From Candidatus Hydrogenedentota bacterium (GTDB taxonomy: Bacteria > Hydrogenedentota > Hydrogenedentia > Hydrogenedentales > GCA-2746185), in assembly GCA_947486375.1 (NCBI GenBank), contig CANKTP010000011.1:1-35903 (forward strand): a stretch of 35,903 bases of DNA, written 5' to 3'. Positions 1 through 7,974 of the stretch are shown here, in pieces (the stretch's first letter is position 1; each line of letters starts with the position of its first letter). Made by a program: the position numbers and the translations under genes. Below the pieces are notes generated by a model. The model saw only the letters and a program-made list of their open reading frames with translations, was not told the origin of the DNA and searched no databases.

Positions 1-1381
1 GGAGGATGAGATTGTTGGCGTGCAGGAGGGAGCCGCAACTGTAGACGACGTTGGGGACGTAGCCGTCGCGCGTGGAGTCCTCGGGGGTGAGGAGGGGTTT
101 ATCGAGGCGGCCGATGACCTTGGTGGGATCGTCGAGATCGAGCAGGGCGGCACCGATGGAGTAGGTGCGCATCGGGCCGACGCCGTGGGTGATGACGAGC
201 CAGCCGGCCTCGGTCTCGATGGGCGACCCGCAGTTTCCGACCTTGACGGACTCCCAAATCTCCTTGGGCCGCAGCACGATTTGCGGGTCGGTCCAATGGT
301 GCGGGTTCTCGGAGAACATGATGAACAGGTTTTCGTCGTCTTGCCGGGACAGCATCGCGTATTGGCCGTTGACGCGCCGGGGAAAGAGCGCCATACCCTT
401 GTTCTGCACGGCGTCGCCGTTGAGCGTGAGCATGCGGAACTTCAGGAAATCCTCGGTCTCGATGAGCTGGGGCAGGATGTCGCGGCCGTTGTAGGCGGTG
501 TAGGTGCCGTAGTACATGACTGTGCCGTCGTCCTCGGTGAAGCGGACGAACCGGGCGTCCTCGATGCCGTTGCTTTCATTCGAGGAGACGGGGAACAGGG
601 TGCGCTCGCTGAGGGACCTCCGCGCGGGGAACCGCAGTTCGTAGTTGGAATCGGCGAGCCATCGGATGCACGCGAGCGTGCGTTGAAAATCGTTGGTGAG
701 CGGCAGGATTTTGCGCTGGACGCGCGACATGCTCTTGGCCAATTCGCCGCGGGTGAACGATTCGTCCAACGGGCCCATGACCGCGGTGGCGCAGTCGTTG
801 TCGAAACCCATCTCGTTCAGCTTGATGACGAAGGTCCGCTTCCTATAGCTGGGATTCGGGACCAATTCGGGCGCGGTGACGAAACGGGGGACGGGGACGA
901 ACTGAATCTCGCCGTCCGGCGCGATGACGCCCTCGCGAAACTCGACCGAGGAGATGTGTCCTTCGCCCGTGGCGCGCAGGCTCATGACGAAGCGAAGGCC
1001 GCCCGCAACCACGCCCCGTTGATCCGGATGCGGAACGATGGAGGGATTGAACAAGGCAGAGGCCTCGAGCGCGTACTCGCCGGAGAACAGGGCGCCGATG
1101 AGGAGTTGCCGCGCGGGGGTAAGGGGGCGCTGGGTAAAGATGTGGGGCTGCACCCGGGCGTAGTGCGCCATTAGCGTCTTCTCGAGATCGAAATGCCGGG
1201 AATCGAAGCCGGCGCGCACCGCCTTCAGTTCCTCCTCGACCTCGGGCTCGGTCAGGGCGAGGGCACGGCCTATGACGGCGGCGATGCGCGCCGCGCCGGA
1301 GGGAATGAAGGGGCGGAGGATGACGCGCGCGCTGTCGGGTAGAAACGAAATCGCGTGGCGGCGAAGGGGAATGGCGCTCAT
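1..1381 (-). CDS. GH130-family glycoside phosphorylase/hydrolase (3' end beyond window)
   Basis: The minus-strand frame is open from an ATG at 1381 to the window edge, giving about 460 residues without a stop. The product matches the five-bladed beta-propeller GH130 family (formerly DUF377), which phosphorolyses beta-mannosides to mannose 1-phosphate. The family signature GIEDAR is visible, with the likely catalytic Asp at about residue 275, and further on come FPRRVNGQYAM and MFSENPHHW, which fit the propeller strands that bind sugar and phosphate. The start codon overlaps the stop of the upstream glycosyltransferase as ATGA, so the two are almost certainly translationally coupled. No signal peptide is seen, so the protein is probably cytoplasmic. 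The substrate cannot be told from sequence; some GH130 members are hydrolases. Only the extreme C-terminus is missing. Confidence 0.88.
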   Translation of the reverse strand, partial: MSAIPLRRHAISFLPDSARVILRPFIPSGAARIAAVIGRALALTEPEVEEELKAVRAGFDSRHFDLEKTLMAHYARVQPHIFTQRPLTPARQLLIGALFSGEYALEASALFNPSIVPHPDQRGVVAGGLRFVMSLRATGEGHISSVEFREGVIAPDGEIQFVPVPRFVTAPELVPNPSYRKRTFVIKLNEMGFDNDCATAVMGPLDESFTRGELAKSMSRVQRKILPLTNDFQRTLACIRWLADSNYELRFPARRSLSERTLFPVSSNESNGIEDARFVRFTEDDGTVMYYGTYTAYNGRDILPQLIETEDFLKFRMLTLNGDAVQNKGMALFPRRVNGQYAMLSRQDDENLFIMFSENPHHWTDPQIVLRPKEIWESVKVGNCGSPIETEAGWLVITHGVGPMRTYSIGAALLDLDDPTKVIGRLDKPLLTPEDSTRDGYVPNVVYSCGSLLHANNLIL

Positions 1382-3651
1382 AGTAGCGATGGCAGCGGGT
1401 ACTCCGAGTAGTTCATTTCGGCCAGGGAAAGGTGAAAGGCGAGCGAGGACTCGGCCCCTTGGTTCTCGTTGACGCGATCCTTGTGCAATCCGTCGCAACA
1501 TCCGCCGGTGCTCGAGTCGTAGAGCGGGAGGCCGAGATCGTTGCGGCCCAGGAACCATTCGAAGGCCCGCTTCGCCTCGCGTTGCCATGTGGCGTCGCCC
1601 GTGACGCGGAACGCCTCGAGGCAGGCGGCGACCATGGCCTGGGCCTCGACCGGCTGTTGATCGAAATCGGCGCGGACGCCATCGCGGACGTAGAAGCCGT
1701 TGCTTCCGATGGGCCGAAAGTGGCCGGCCTGCGTTCGTTGGACCGAGGCCAGCCAGCGCAGCGAATTCAAGCCGATGTCCAAGGCCTCGGCGTGCGGCGT
1801 TTCCTGGCCGCTGACGATCAACGCCTGGCAGAGGCGGGCGTTGTCGTAGGTGGCGACCGGTTCGAACCACGGCCAACTCTCCGTGGCGCAGCCTTGCCAG
1901 AGCCGAACCAGTTCGCCGGTCAATGCTTCGCGGACGGCAATCACCTCGGCGCGATCGGGGAATTGACGCGCGTACTCGTGTACGCCCAAGAGGGTGAAGG
2001 CCCAAGCGCGCGGCGACGAGAAGGTCCGCGCGACGGAGAGGCCGCTCTCGAAGAGCAGCTTGGACAGTTTTTTTCGTCCCTCGTCGCGGGAACGTCCAGC
2101 CCCAGTGCCCAGCGCCCACAGGGCACGGCCATGGCTATCCTCGCTTCCCGCCTCCTCGAGCCATTGCCTTCCGTGGCTCATGAAGTTGCGGAAGCGTCCC
2201 GCATCCCGATTCCACGCCGCTGAGAGAAAGGCGAGAAACGTGGTGGCCAAGGCATCGAGGTTTTCGCCGGGCGGTTCGCCGCCGAGTTCGTCGAGGAGGT
2301 TGCACAGGATGAACGCCCGTGCGTTGTCGTCGGTGCAGTATCCCTCGTGGAAATCCGGCACGGTGAAATTCGCGTGCTGGAAGATCCCCGCGCCGTCGCT
2401 CATGCGCACGATGTGATCCAAGCGAAGCGGCGGCAATTCGTAGGGGCGGCTGGCGAGCGTCCATCCGGCGAAGGCGGTCCGGGCCATGGTCTTGCGGTCG
2501 GCGCGGGCGCGCTGAAAGGACTCGACGTAGCGCTCCGCCACGGCGGTCCAGATCATGTCGCGCCCGATCCGGTGCGCCTCGCGGCGCGTGGTTTCCATGC
2601 GCTCGGGATGATCGAGAAATTCGCAAACGGCCCCCGCGATGGCGGCGGAGTCCTTGAAGGGCACGAGGATGCCGCGTCCCTCCGCGAGCAGTTCCCGCGC
2701 GTGCCAATAGGGCGTCGAGACCACGGCCTTGCCCGCGCCGAACACATAGGCAAGGGTGCCGGAGGTGATTTGCGCCTCGTCGAGATAGGGGGTCAGGTAG
2801 ATGTCCGCCGCGCTAATGAACTCGATCAGGTCTTCGTTCGACACGAATCGGTTGAAGAAAATGAGGTGTTCCTTCACACCGCGTTCCTCGGCCAATCGCT
2901 CGAGGCCCAGGCGATACTTCTCGCCCTCGCGCGCCACGAGGTGAGGGTGCGTCGCCCCGAGCACGAGGTAGACCACGTTCGGATGCGCGCGGACGATCGC
3001 CGGCAGCGCCTCGATCGCGTACTCGATGCCCTTCCCGGGACCGATCAGCCCGAAGGTGAGCAGCACCGGCCGTCCTTCGACGCCGAATTGCGCCTTCGAG
3101 AGGCTGGACTCGGCGAAGGGGATGTTGGGAATGCCGTGCGGGATGAGATCGATCTTGGCGTCCGGGACCGCATACGTGTCGCGCAATATTTCCGCGCCCT
3201 TGTGCGCCATGACCACCAGGCGGTCGCTACGGCGGACCAATTCGTCCATGACCTTGCGTTGTCCGTCGTTCGGATTGCGAAGGATGGTGTGGAGCGTGGT
3301 GACGACCGGCATGCGCACTTCCTTGAGCAGCGCGACGAGATGGCTGCCCGCCGGCCCGCCGAAGATGCCGAACTCGTGTTGCACGCAGAGCACGTCCGCG
3401 TTGTCGAAGTTCAGGAAGTCGGCCGCGCGGCGGTACGAGTCGATGTCCTTTTCCGCCAGTTCGAGGCGCACGCGCGGCGGATAGTCGTAGCCCTCGGGGC
3501 GGTCGTTCACCGCGGCCGCATAACATTCCGCCGCGGGGAGAGATGCGCTCACGGCCTCGCACACGTCGTGGGTAAAAGTGGCGATGCCGCACAGGCGCGG
3601 CAGGTAATTGCCCAGGAAGGCGATGCGCTTCGGCGGGTCAGAGTTACTCAA
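1378..3651 (-). CDS. GT4 glycosyltransferase with C-terminal alpha-barrel-like domain
   Basis: This 757-residue protein has two parts. Residues 1-390 are a GT-B fold GT4 transferase: an N-terminal segment with QHEFG (92-96), PHGI (171-174), the donor-domain loop GPGKGIE (204-210) and acidic residues at E292 and E320 in the usual nucleotide-sugar region. Residues about 400-757 are Trp-rich and helical (DNARAFILCNLL, WLASVQ, FEWFLGRND), resembling the (alpha/alpha)6 barrels of sugar-processing enzymes. The start is TTG at 3651 with a GGAAGAAGAG stretch upstream; no in-frame ATG lies near it, so the exact start is uncertain. It ends in an ATGA overlap with the GH130 gene. GT4 plus GH130 pairs recur in several phyla and suggest making and breaking of a mannose-containing oligosaccharide. 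The actual glycan is unknown. Confidence 0.88.
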   Translation of the reverse strand: MSNSDPPKRIAFLGNYLPRLCGIATFTHDVCEAVSASLPAAECYAAAVNDRPEGYDYPPRVRLELAEKDIDSYRRAADFLNFDNADVLCVQHEFGIFGGPAGSHLVALLKEVRMPVVTTLHTILRNPNDGQRKVMDELVRRSDRLVVMAHKGAEILRDTYAVPDAKIDLIPHGIPNIPFAESSLSKAQFGVEGRPVLLTFGLIGPGKGIEYAIEALPAIVRAHPNVVYLVLGATHPHLVAREGEKYRLGLERLAEERGVKEHLIFFNRFVSNEDLIEFISAADIYLTPYLDEAQITSGTLAYVFGAGKAVVSTPYWHARELLAEGRGILVPFKDSAAIAGAVCEFLDHPERMETTRREAHRIGRDMIWTAVAERYVESFQRARADRKTMARTAFAGWTLASRPYELPPLRLDHIVRMSDGAGIFQHANFTVPDFHEGYCTDDNARAFILCNLLDELGGEPPGENLDALATTFLAFLSAAWNRDAGRFRNFMSHGRQWLEEAGSEDSHGRALWALGTGAGRSRDEGRKKLSKLLFESGLSVARTFSSPRAWAFTLLGVHEYARQFPDRAEVIAVREALTGELVRLWQGCATESWPWFEPVATYDNARLCQALIVSGQETPHAEALDIGLNSLRWLASVQRTQAGHFRPIGSNGFYVRDGVRADFDQQPVEAQAMVAACLEAFRVTGDATWQREAKRAFEWFLGRNDLGLPLYDSSTGGCCDGLHKDRVNENQGAESSLAFHLSLAEMNYSEYPLPSLL

Positions 3652-3831
3652 GAAACTCTTCTTCCATGCCGGGTCGCGAGGGGAGAGAGTCGAATCCAGA
3701 TCCTCAGGTGATGCTGGGCACGGAGATTAGTGTATCAGAACCGCGATTGGCGCGGGCGAAATTGGGGACGGTCATACATGAGGCTTCGCCTCACCCATAA
3801 CGATGAAAAAGTGGTGGCCTGAGAGGTGGCC

Positions 3832-3886
3832 GGGGACAGACACCGCGTTTCACCCAAACTGCCGGGCGAAAGGCGGAGTCAGTCCC
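3832..3886. repeat. REP-like imperfect palindrome, copy 1
   Basis: The left arm (3832-3851, beginning GGGGACAGACACC) pairs with the right arm (3868-3886, ending GGAGTCAGTCCC) with about three mismatches. The centre reads CCAAACTGCCGG. A second element with the same plan and the same central sequence lies at 29893-29949. GGGGACAG...GTCCCC palindromes of this kind are common intergenic repeats in some phyla and are often mobilised by REP-associated tyrosine transposases; that link is inference here, because no transposase gene is in view. It lies between the 5' end of the GT4 gene and the end of the DJ-1 operon, where it could also act as a transcript-end hairpin. The rest of 3652-3946 shows nothing I can name. 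Confidence 0.7.
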
Positions 3887-3946
3887 TTGGGCTCGCCCGA
3901 TGGTTCAATTTCCGAGGCAGTCGCCTAATTTCGCAGCGCCGAATCC

Positions 3947-4102
3947 TCAGCCGGGCGGCTGCGTGAATCCCATCGCGTCGGACACGATGCTCAGCACCGG
4001 GAGGCGCTTGCCCGCCATGCCCGCGAGCACGCCTCCGAGCACAATGATCAACGCCACCGCAAAACACGACGCGATGAAGCCGCGAATTTTCGACATCTTC
4101 AT
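3947..4102 (-). CDS. Small single-pass membrane protein, 51 residues
   Basis: A short frame starts with ATG at 4102 and ends at TGA 3947-3949. It has an ideal ribosome binding site, AAGGAG, seven bases before the ATG. The product begins MKMSKIRGF, then a hydrophobic helix at about residues 9-31 (FIASCFAVALIIVLGGVLAG), then a short tail ending FTQPPG. The positive residues before the helix and its length fit an inner-membrane anchor with one segment, or an uncleaved signal. It starts 38 bases after the sugar isomerase gene on the same strand, so it is probably the third gene of that operon. I recognise no family. The strong ribosome site and clean helix argue for a real gene, but the size leaves doubt. 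Confidence 0.55.
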   Translation of the reverse strand: MKMSKIRGFIASCFAVALIIVLGGVLAGMAGKRLPVLSIVSDAMGFTQPPG

Positions 4103-4140
4103 GGTCTCTCTCCTTGTTCCGCCGCGCGTGCGGCGGGGGG

Positions 4141-5010
4141 TTAGCCGGCCGCGATGGGCCTCGCCTTGGGCCGGGTTTCCTCGACGATGCGCATCAACCT
4201 ACGGCCGTATTCCGTGTAGGATTCGTATAGCTGCTCGCCGCTATCGGCCTGTTGCCCGGTGTGGATGATCGCGGCCAGGTGCGGCTCGATCGAGAGTCCG
4301 CCGTCGTAACCGGAAATCCAAAGGTCGTGAATGACCTCGCGGACGTACCCGTCCCCTTCGCCGCAATAGGTATATACGTCCTCCGTGCCGATGCGCTTGG
4401 CGTCCTTGATATGGACGTACACGATGTCTTGGCGCACGCTCATATAGTAAGTCCATGTGTCCTGCCGGTAGGTCACCGGGTTGCCCGTGTCGAACACCAC
4501 CTTCAGCGCCGGGCTATTCACTTCGCCCAAGAGGACATTGCTGTTCTCCGCCGACAATCCGCCCCACCCGCTGCAGTTTTCGTGGACCAGCGTCACGCCC
4601 GCGTCCTCGGCCATGCGGCTGAATTCCTTGACCCGGCGAATGGCCTCGGCGCGCCACGCCGGCTCGGGCCAGGGTGTCGCGGTGTCGTTCGGATAGCTCA
4701 TGATCCGGATAAACGGCGTCTTGAGCCGGTGCATGCGCGGAATCGCCCGGCGCAAATCGTCGAGGTCGACCTCGACCCCCGTGGAAATCGGCCTCGCCCA
4801 ATTCGCGATGGCCGACCCGAAACAGGACACCTGCATCCCCGCCGCGCCCACCGCGTCGCACACCGCGTCGAACTCGGCGTCGGGCAGCGCGGTGATGTTC
4901 TCGCCGCCGACGGTCCGCAGTTCGAGGTGCTTCCAGCCGAGCTTCTTGTGTGCCCGGATCTGCGTGTGGATGTCCTTGCCCGCCTCGTCCGAGATACCCG
5001 AGTAAAACAT
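4141..5010 (-). CDS. Sugar phosphate isomerase/epimerase-like TIM barrel protein
   Basis: The 289-residue product belongs to the xylose isomerase-like TIM barrel family (AP endonuclease 2 fold). Metal-ligand positions are visible in order: Glu in VHENCSGW, Asp in VVFDTGNP, His in YVHIKDAK and Glu in LSIEPHL, so the barrel should hold a divalent metal. I chose the ATG at 5010 (MFYSGISDEAG) because GGAGTC lies just upstream and homology-like sequence begins there; the longer frame upstream would run into the DJ-1 gene. No signal peptide is present. It starts 23 bases after the DJ-1 gene and probably shares its transcript. Family members include sugar isomerases, inosose dehydratases and hydroxypyruvate isomerases; the substrate cannot be assigned from sequence. 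Confidence 0.86.
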   Translation of the reverse strand: MFYSGISDEAGKDIHTQIRAHKKLGWKHLELRTVGGENITALPDAEFDAVCDAVGAAGMQVSCFGSAIANWARPISTGVEVDLDDLRRAIPRMHRLKTPFIRIMSYPNDTATPWPEPAWRAEAIRRVKEFSRMAEDAGVTLVHENCSGWGGLSAENSNVLLGEVNSPALKVVFDTGNPVTYRQDTWTYYMSVRQDIVYVHIKDAKRIGTEDVYTYCGEGDGYVREVIHDLWISGYDGGLSIEPHLAAIIHTGQQADSGEQLYESYTEYGRRLMRIVEETRPKARPIAAG

Positions 5011-5033
5011 GATCGACTCCGCTTGTGTTGAAT

Positions 5034-5585
5034 CTACGCGCGAACCAGCCGCGCTTCCACGCCGTCCCTTGTCGCGGCGCCGCACAGCGCCTCGATGATC
5101 GCCAGCGCGAAGTCCATCGAGGTTCCGGGCCCGCGCGAGGTGATGACCTTCCCGTCGCATTCGACCGCGCCGCCGGTCACGGTTGTGTCCGGGAGGCGCA
5201 TCCGTTCGAGGAAACCCGGATAGGCCGTCGCCCGTTTACCCTTGAGCACGCCCGCGTTGGCGAGCACATAGGGCGCGGCGCAGACGGCCCCGACAAACTT
5301 GCCGCTGTCGGCCATGCGCCGCAGCAATTCGCCGATGCGCGCATCCGCGTTCAAATGATCCGCGCCCGGCAATCCGCCCGGCAACGCGACCATGTCGAAC
5401 TCCAGCCGCAAGGCCTCGTCCAGCGTCATGTCGGGCACGATGACCGTTTTGCGGCTCATCGTGACCGGGCCCGGCTCGAGGCCCGCGACGATCACCTCGA
5501 TCTCCGCCCGCCGCAGCAGGTCGATGATCGTCACCGCCTCGAGTTCTTCGCTACCCTCGGCTATCGGCACCAGCACGCGCGGCAT
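5034..5585 (-). CDS. DJ-1/PfpI (YajL/ThiJ-type) protein
   Basis: The 183-residue protein has the DJ-1 flavodoxin-like fold. The nucleophile elbow is GAVCAAP with Cys102, and Glu16 in GSEELEAVT matches the glutamate that tunes that cysteine in DJ-1 proteins. The C-terminal GPGTSMDFALAIIEAL is a hallmark of the DJ-1/YajL branch rather than the PfpI protease branch. Known members act in oxidative and glyoxal stress defence as chaperones, glyoxalase III or proposed deglycases; the true activity is debated. The ATG at 5585 has AGGGA six bases upstream. It is the first gene of a likely operon with the sugar isomerase-like protein and the small membrane protein. Confidence 0.9.
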   Translation of the reverse strand: MPRVLVPIAEGSEELEAVTIIDLLRRAEIEVIVAGLEPGPVTMSRKTVIVPDMTLDEALRLEFDMVALPGGLPGADHLNADARIGELLRRMADSGKFVGAVCAAPYVLANAGVLKGKRATAYPGFLERMRLPDTTVTGGAVECDGKVITSRGPGTSMDFALAIIEALCGAATRDGVEARLVRA

Positions 5586-5655
5586 CTGGGTTCCCTATTC
5601 GTAGAAGATCGAGAAAAACTTTTGCATTCGATCATGGGGGCATGGAGTTAACTAT

Positions 5656-5745
5656 GATTGGGCCGCCCTTACAGGGCTTCTATTTGTTGGCAATCCGGTT
5701 CCCAGGGCGTTGCCCCGGGCTATCATAGTTTGCCCCTTCGGGGCG
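5656..5745. repeat. Dispersed three-hairpin repeat, copy A
   Basis: About 90 bases match the element at 17885-17973 over their whole length, at roughly three bases in four by eye. Three small hairpins follow each other: GCCCTTACAGGGC, CCCAGGGCGTTGCCCCGGG and GCCCCTTCGGGGC. Neither copy contains a gene. It sits in the 392-base gap between the divergent DJ-1 and GNAT genes (5586-5977); I see nothing else definite in that gap. Such clustered stem-loops resemble the REP/BIME type of non-autonomous repeat. Confidence 0.75.
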
Positions 5746-5977
5746 CTGGGTTCTTTTCCGGGACTCGTCGCGACAACAGCGCAAGTCTACCGGCGCGCCG
5801 GGAAACCAGTCAACCGCGCCAGGCCCCGGGGGGCCACACCCGGTGGGCATGCACGCTACCGAGGGTTGTCCGAGCACTTTGCTCGTCATCGTCTCCACGC
5901 GCAAGGGGACTCCCCATGCGGGAGTCCGCCGGTGTAAAGTACCCGTGGCCGCATCGCCAATCGCACGAGACTCCCAC

Positions 5978-6511
5978 ATGATCCCCCCGTCCATCCACCC
6001 ATACCGCGTCGAGCCGGGCCGCCTCGAACACGCCGCCCTTTTGCCGGCCATCGAGCTGGCGGCGGCGACGCTTTTCCCTGCGGACGTGTTGCCGGAACAC
6101 TTGTTCGACGATTCGACGCCGGTCTCCGAATTCGAGGACGCTGCAAGGGAGGAGCGCTTGCTCGTCGCGCTCGACGGGGGCGGGACCCCGGTGGGCTTCG
6201 CGTTTCTCGACGTGCTCGACGGCCAGGCGCACCTCGAGGAGCTCGACGTATTGCCGGAACACGGCAGGCGCGGACTGGGCCGGGCGCTTGTCGAGGCGAC
6301 GGCACAGTGGGCGAGGCAGCGAGGGCACACAGCAGTCACCCTGACTACCTTCCGTAACGTACCCTGGAATGCCCCGTTCTATCGAAGCGCGGGGTTCGAG
6401 GAGATGGCGACTTCCGAGATCGGGATCGAACTCGCCGAGATTATCCAAGCCGAGATTGACGGGGGGCTTGAGCCGTCGAATCGGGTCGCGATGCGCCGCC
6501 GGCTGGATTGA
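5978..6511 (+). CDS. GNAT-family N-acetyltransferase
   Basis: The frame extends further upstream, but the product looks real only from the ATG at 5978 (MIPPSIHPYRVEPG), giving 177 residues; the upstream codons lie close to the repeat region. The acetyl-CoA binding motif is clear: LPEHGRRGLGRALVEA, with the R-x-x-G-x-G/A loop of motif A. It is followed by VTLTTFRNVPWNAPFYRSAG, the typical motif B region with Tyr as likely general acid. No signal peptide or second domain is seen. GNAT enzymes of this size acetylate small amines or protein N-termini; the substrate is not predictable. It is a stand-alone gene with no close partner on the same strand. Confidence 0.85.
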   Translation: MIPPSIHPYRVEPGRLEHAALLPAIELAAATLFPADVLPEHLFDDSTPVSEFEDAAREERLLVALDGGGTPVGFAFLDVLDGQAHLEELDVLPEHGRRGLGRALVEATAQWARQRGHTAVTLTTFRNVPWNAPFYRSAGFEEMATSEIGIELAEIIQAEIDGGLEPSNRVAMRRRLD

Positions 6512-6579
6512 GCCTTTCAAAGCGCCCGAATCACCGTCAATTCGCCAGGGGAATTCGTCGGATCGCCGAAGAACTGGCG

Positions 6580-6606
6580 GCACGGGGAATCTCGAATTCC
6601 CGTGTT
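6580..6606 (+). terminator. Hairpin downstream of the GNAT gene
   Basis: CACGGGGAAT and ATTCCCGTG pair around a short loop with one bulged base, about 70 bases after the GNAT stop. There is no T-run after it, so intrinsic termination is only a guess. Confidence 0.3.
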
Positions 6607-6719
6607 CCGCCACAACCCGTTCGTTGTCAATGGGTTGCCGCGCATCGCCATCTTTGGCACGCCCCATGCTTTTACCCATCCAGCGACACCGCCGAAGCAA
6701 CGGCATGGAGGTACGCGCC

Positions 6720-7241
6720 ATGAAAAAAGATTGGTTGAACGAACTGGATGTGCTTGGACAGAGCCCGCTGACGAGGGCCGCGAAGAGCGGCCGTACGGAG
6801 ATGACCACGCTGTTGCTGCTCCAGGAAGCCAATGAAACCCCGCAGAACTTCCGCGAACTCCCCGAGCTGCAACGCGCGGCTTGCTGGGGTTTCGCCGATG
6901 TGATCGCGGAACTGATCCAAGAAGGCGCGGACGTCGATGTCGAGGACGAACAAGGCGAGACCGCGTTGCACAAGGCCGTGCGCCTCGGGAACTACGATGC
7001 CGCGAAGGCCCTGCTCGAATGGGGCGCGAGCGTCAACCTGACCGACTCGCTCGGGATGACGGCGCTCCATTGGGCCGCGCTGACCGGGAACGCGGAGATG
7101 ACGGAACTCTTGCTGGCGAATTACGCCGATGTGGACGCGCGCGATCATGTCGCCGGTGGCGTCACCCCGAAGAGCGTCGCGGCGATTCTCGGACACCGCG
7201 AGATTGTCTCCCTCATGCAGAACCGTTTCGCGTTCTTTTAA
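6720..7241 (+). CDS. Ankyrin-repeat protein
   Basis: The 173-residue protein is almost entirely ankyrin repeats. Four to five units can be read: GQSPLTRAAKSG, a degenerate second one (LQRAACWGFADVIAELIQEG), GETALHKAVRLGNYDAAKAL, GMTALHWAALTGNAEMTELL and GVTPKSVAAILGHREIVSL. The TxLHxAxxxG core is best kept in the middle two. The ATG at 6720 has a perfect GGAGGT seven bases upstream, which decides it over the in-frame ATG at 6705. There is no signal peptide or membrane segment, so a cytoplasmic protein-binding role is likely. The partner is unknown. Confidence 0.88.
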   Translation: MKKDWLNELDVLGQSPLTRAAKSGRTEMTTLLLLQEANETPQNFRELPELQRAACWGFADVIAELIQEGADVDVEDEQGETALHKAVRLGNYDAAKALLEWGASVNLTDSLGMTALHWAALTGNAEMTELLLANYADVDARDHVAGGVTPKSVAAILGHREIVSLMQNRFAFF

Positions 7242-7589
7242 TCCCCGGCGTTAGGCCGGTTACCTCGCCCCCCTGCCGGGAAAGGCGCCGGTACCTTGCC
7301 GAAGCGGATGCCGCGGGCCTGGCGCTCCCCATGCTCCAAGCCCACCTTCACGACCCGACTCCCGCCCCCGGGAGCGTCATGACCGCGGCGCCAATCCCGC
7401 TCTCGGCACGGTCGCCTGGCTGACCTTTCCCGGCTTTCTGTATTCGTCGCGGTTGGGACTTATGGGACGCATGGGACTTATGGATGCGTGTGCGACTTTT
7501 GCCGGTGGCATCTTCCAAGGGGGCCTTTCCCGCGCTTCCGCGGGGCGCGGCGTGCTAGAATTCCCGGCAACCTTGGAAGGACTATTCGC
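7242..7589. other. Intergenic region with GC hairpin and 10-bp repeats
   Basis: No gene is supported here. A short stem CCGGC-GTTAG-GCCGG lies just after the ankyrin gene and may end its transcript. A 10-bp tandem repeat lies at 7455-7489 and is listed separately. The ferredoxin ribosome site GGAAGGAC is at the right end. Nothing else stands out. Confidence 0.6.
7455..7489. repeat. 10-bp tandem repeat, GGGAC-NNATG units
   Basis: Three units, GGGACTTATG, GGGACGCATG and GGGACTTATG, run head to tail and a partial fourth follows (GATGCG). The period is one helical turn. It lies about 100 bases upstream of the ferredoxin start. It could be a simple repeat of the kind scattered through some genomes or a regulator site. 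Confidence 0.6.
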
Positions 7590-7934
7590 GTGGCGTACAT
7601 CGTGGCCGAGCCGTGCATCAAGTGCAAATACATGGACTGCGTCGAGATTTGCCCGGTCTTGTGTTTCCACGAGGGCGAGAACATGCTTGTAATCGATCCG
7701 GTGGAATGTATCGATTGCGGGGCCTGCCTCGATGAATGCCCGGTGCAGGCCATTTTTCCGGAGGACCAATTGCCGGCGAAGTGGCATGGATACGTCGAGC
7801 TGAATGCGCGCCTCGCGGCGGCGTGGCCCGTCATCGAGGCGAAAGGCCAGCCCCCGGCCGACCGGGACGCCTACAAGGATGTGACGGACAAGCGACATTT
7901 GCTCGATACGAATCCGGGCCCGAACAGGCCCTGA
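7590..7934 (+). CDS. fdxA: 7Fe-8S ferredoxin, FdxA type
   Basis: The 114-residue product closely resembles Azotobacter ferredoxin I. All nine cysteines are present: C9, C12, C17, C21 and C25 in the first half, and C40, C43, C46 and C50 in the second. CIKCKYMDC fits a 3Fe-4S site plus a shared ligand for the 4Fe-4S site, and CIDCGACLDEC fits the other. After the clusters come AIFPEDQLP and the LNARLAAAWPVI helix, a C-terminal extension typical of this type. The start is GTG at 7590, with GGAAGGAC about eight bases upstream; the frame continues upstream without family-like sequence. It is a soluble electron carrier; its redox partner is not nearby. Confidence 0.93.
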   Translation: MAYIVAEPCIKCKYMDCVEICPVLCFHEGENMLVIDPVECIDCGACLDECPVQAIFPEDQLPAKWHGYVELNARLAAAWPVIEAKGQPPADRDAYKDVTDKRHLLDTNPGPNRP

Positions 7935-7974
7935 CACGCCGGCGGCGCCGGCACAACTCGGAGGAACGAACGGA

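Noticed and set aside
20-1174. Long plus-strand open frame at the left end
   Set aside because: It is antisense to the GH130 gene, which shows GIEDAR and other family motifs; GC-rich codon use opens long opposite frames.
2347-3711. 454-codon plus-strand frame
   Set aside because: It is antisense to the GT4 gene and has no recognisable motif.
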